Assembly: GCA_017508895.1 (NCBI GenBank)
Contig: JAFWRA010000160.1
Location: 1 to 11,687 of the forward strand
Source of the DNA: Bacteroidales bacterium
Lineage (GTDB): Bacteria > Bacteroidota > Bacteroidia > Bacteroidales > F082
DNA length: 11,687 nucleotides
Direction: 5' to 3'
Made by a program: the position numbers and the translations under genes. Positions 11,604-11,687 of the stretch are shown here, in pieces (the first letter of the stretch is position 1; every line of letters starts with the position of its first letter). Under the pieces are notes generated by a model. The model saw nothing but the letters and a program-made list of their open reading frames with translations. It did not search any database and was not told the origin of the DNA.

Positions 11604-11687
11604 ATGATTGAGTTTGTCCGAGCGATTGACAAGCATATCGAGGATATGTTCATCCTCGATGCTGAAGCATTCCGCGATTTCACGGAC
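11604..11687 (+). CDS. Start of an unrecognised gene, cut by the window edge
   Basis: Twenty-eight codons are open to the end of the window, beginning MIEFVRAIDKHIEDMFILDA and continuing EAFRDFTD. An in-frame TAA lies 21 bases upstream, so the ATG at 11604 is the first start. The visible part is helical and acidic, with no recognisable motif. The dyad operator just upstream suggests an autoregulated small operon, for instance another toxin-antitoxin unit, but this cannot be decided. Confidence 0.5.
   Translation, partial: MIEFVRAIDKHIEDMFILDAEAFRDFTD

Overview
The window looks like an accessory stretch of a Bacteroidales chromosome (Prevotella/Bacteroides-like). The support is direct: at least five TAnnTTTG-type -7 promoter elements sit just upstream of genes, leaders are A/T-rich rather than strong Shine-Dalgarno, and the gene content is typical of the phylum (HU-HIG DNA-binding protein next to a T7-lysozyme-type amidase, DUF5675, DUF3127-like, DUF234 ATPase). 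No rRNA, tRNA, CRISPR array or intact transposase was found. Species-level assignment is not possible by eye.

Layout. 1-610 is a noncoding tandem repeat (R1) with an exact 222-bp period; a diverged copy lies in inverted orientation at 5941-6122, so the 616-5938 segment is bracketed by inverted R1 copies. That segment holds a minus-strand pair (a DUF234-type ATPase followed by a ComEC-like metallo-beta-lactamase hydrolase) with a promoter whose start region carries a palindromic 15-bp tandem repeat. It also holds, divergently, an unrecognised 380-residue protein surrounded by helically phased short repeats, and an overlapping DUF3127-like/DUF5675 gene pair. From 6158 to 7708 three overlapping plus-strand genes follow: an HU-like protein, a membrane-anchored N-acetylmuramoyl-L-alanine amidase, and a lipoprotein with a C-terminal membrane segment. 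The last two have the architecture of a phage-type lysis cassette (anchored endolysin plus unimolecular spanin). A strong bidirectional terminator at 7707-7749 separates them from the convergent gene at 7977-9461.

The right third (7750-11687) is repeat-rich and less GC-rich. Single accessory genes are embedded in mosaics of two further dispersed repeat families (R2, R3): an AlbA_2/Schlafen-type ATP-binding regulator with an in-frame 12-bp minisatellite, a ParE-type toxin with its antitoxin, a decayed PIN-toxin-like tail, and the first 28 codons of a gene running off the edge behind a dyad operator. Two 17-codon ORFs also occur there, one placed correctly behind a canonical promoter.

The strongest candidates for something undescribed are the ATPase-hydrolase pair with its palindromic promoter, the unknown 380-residue gene with its five-fold 10-bp-phased TGATAA array, and the candidate lysis cassette. 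The three interlocking repeat families that frame every accessory module are a separate structural puzzle.
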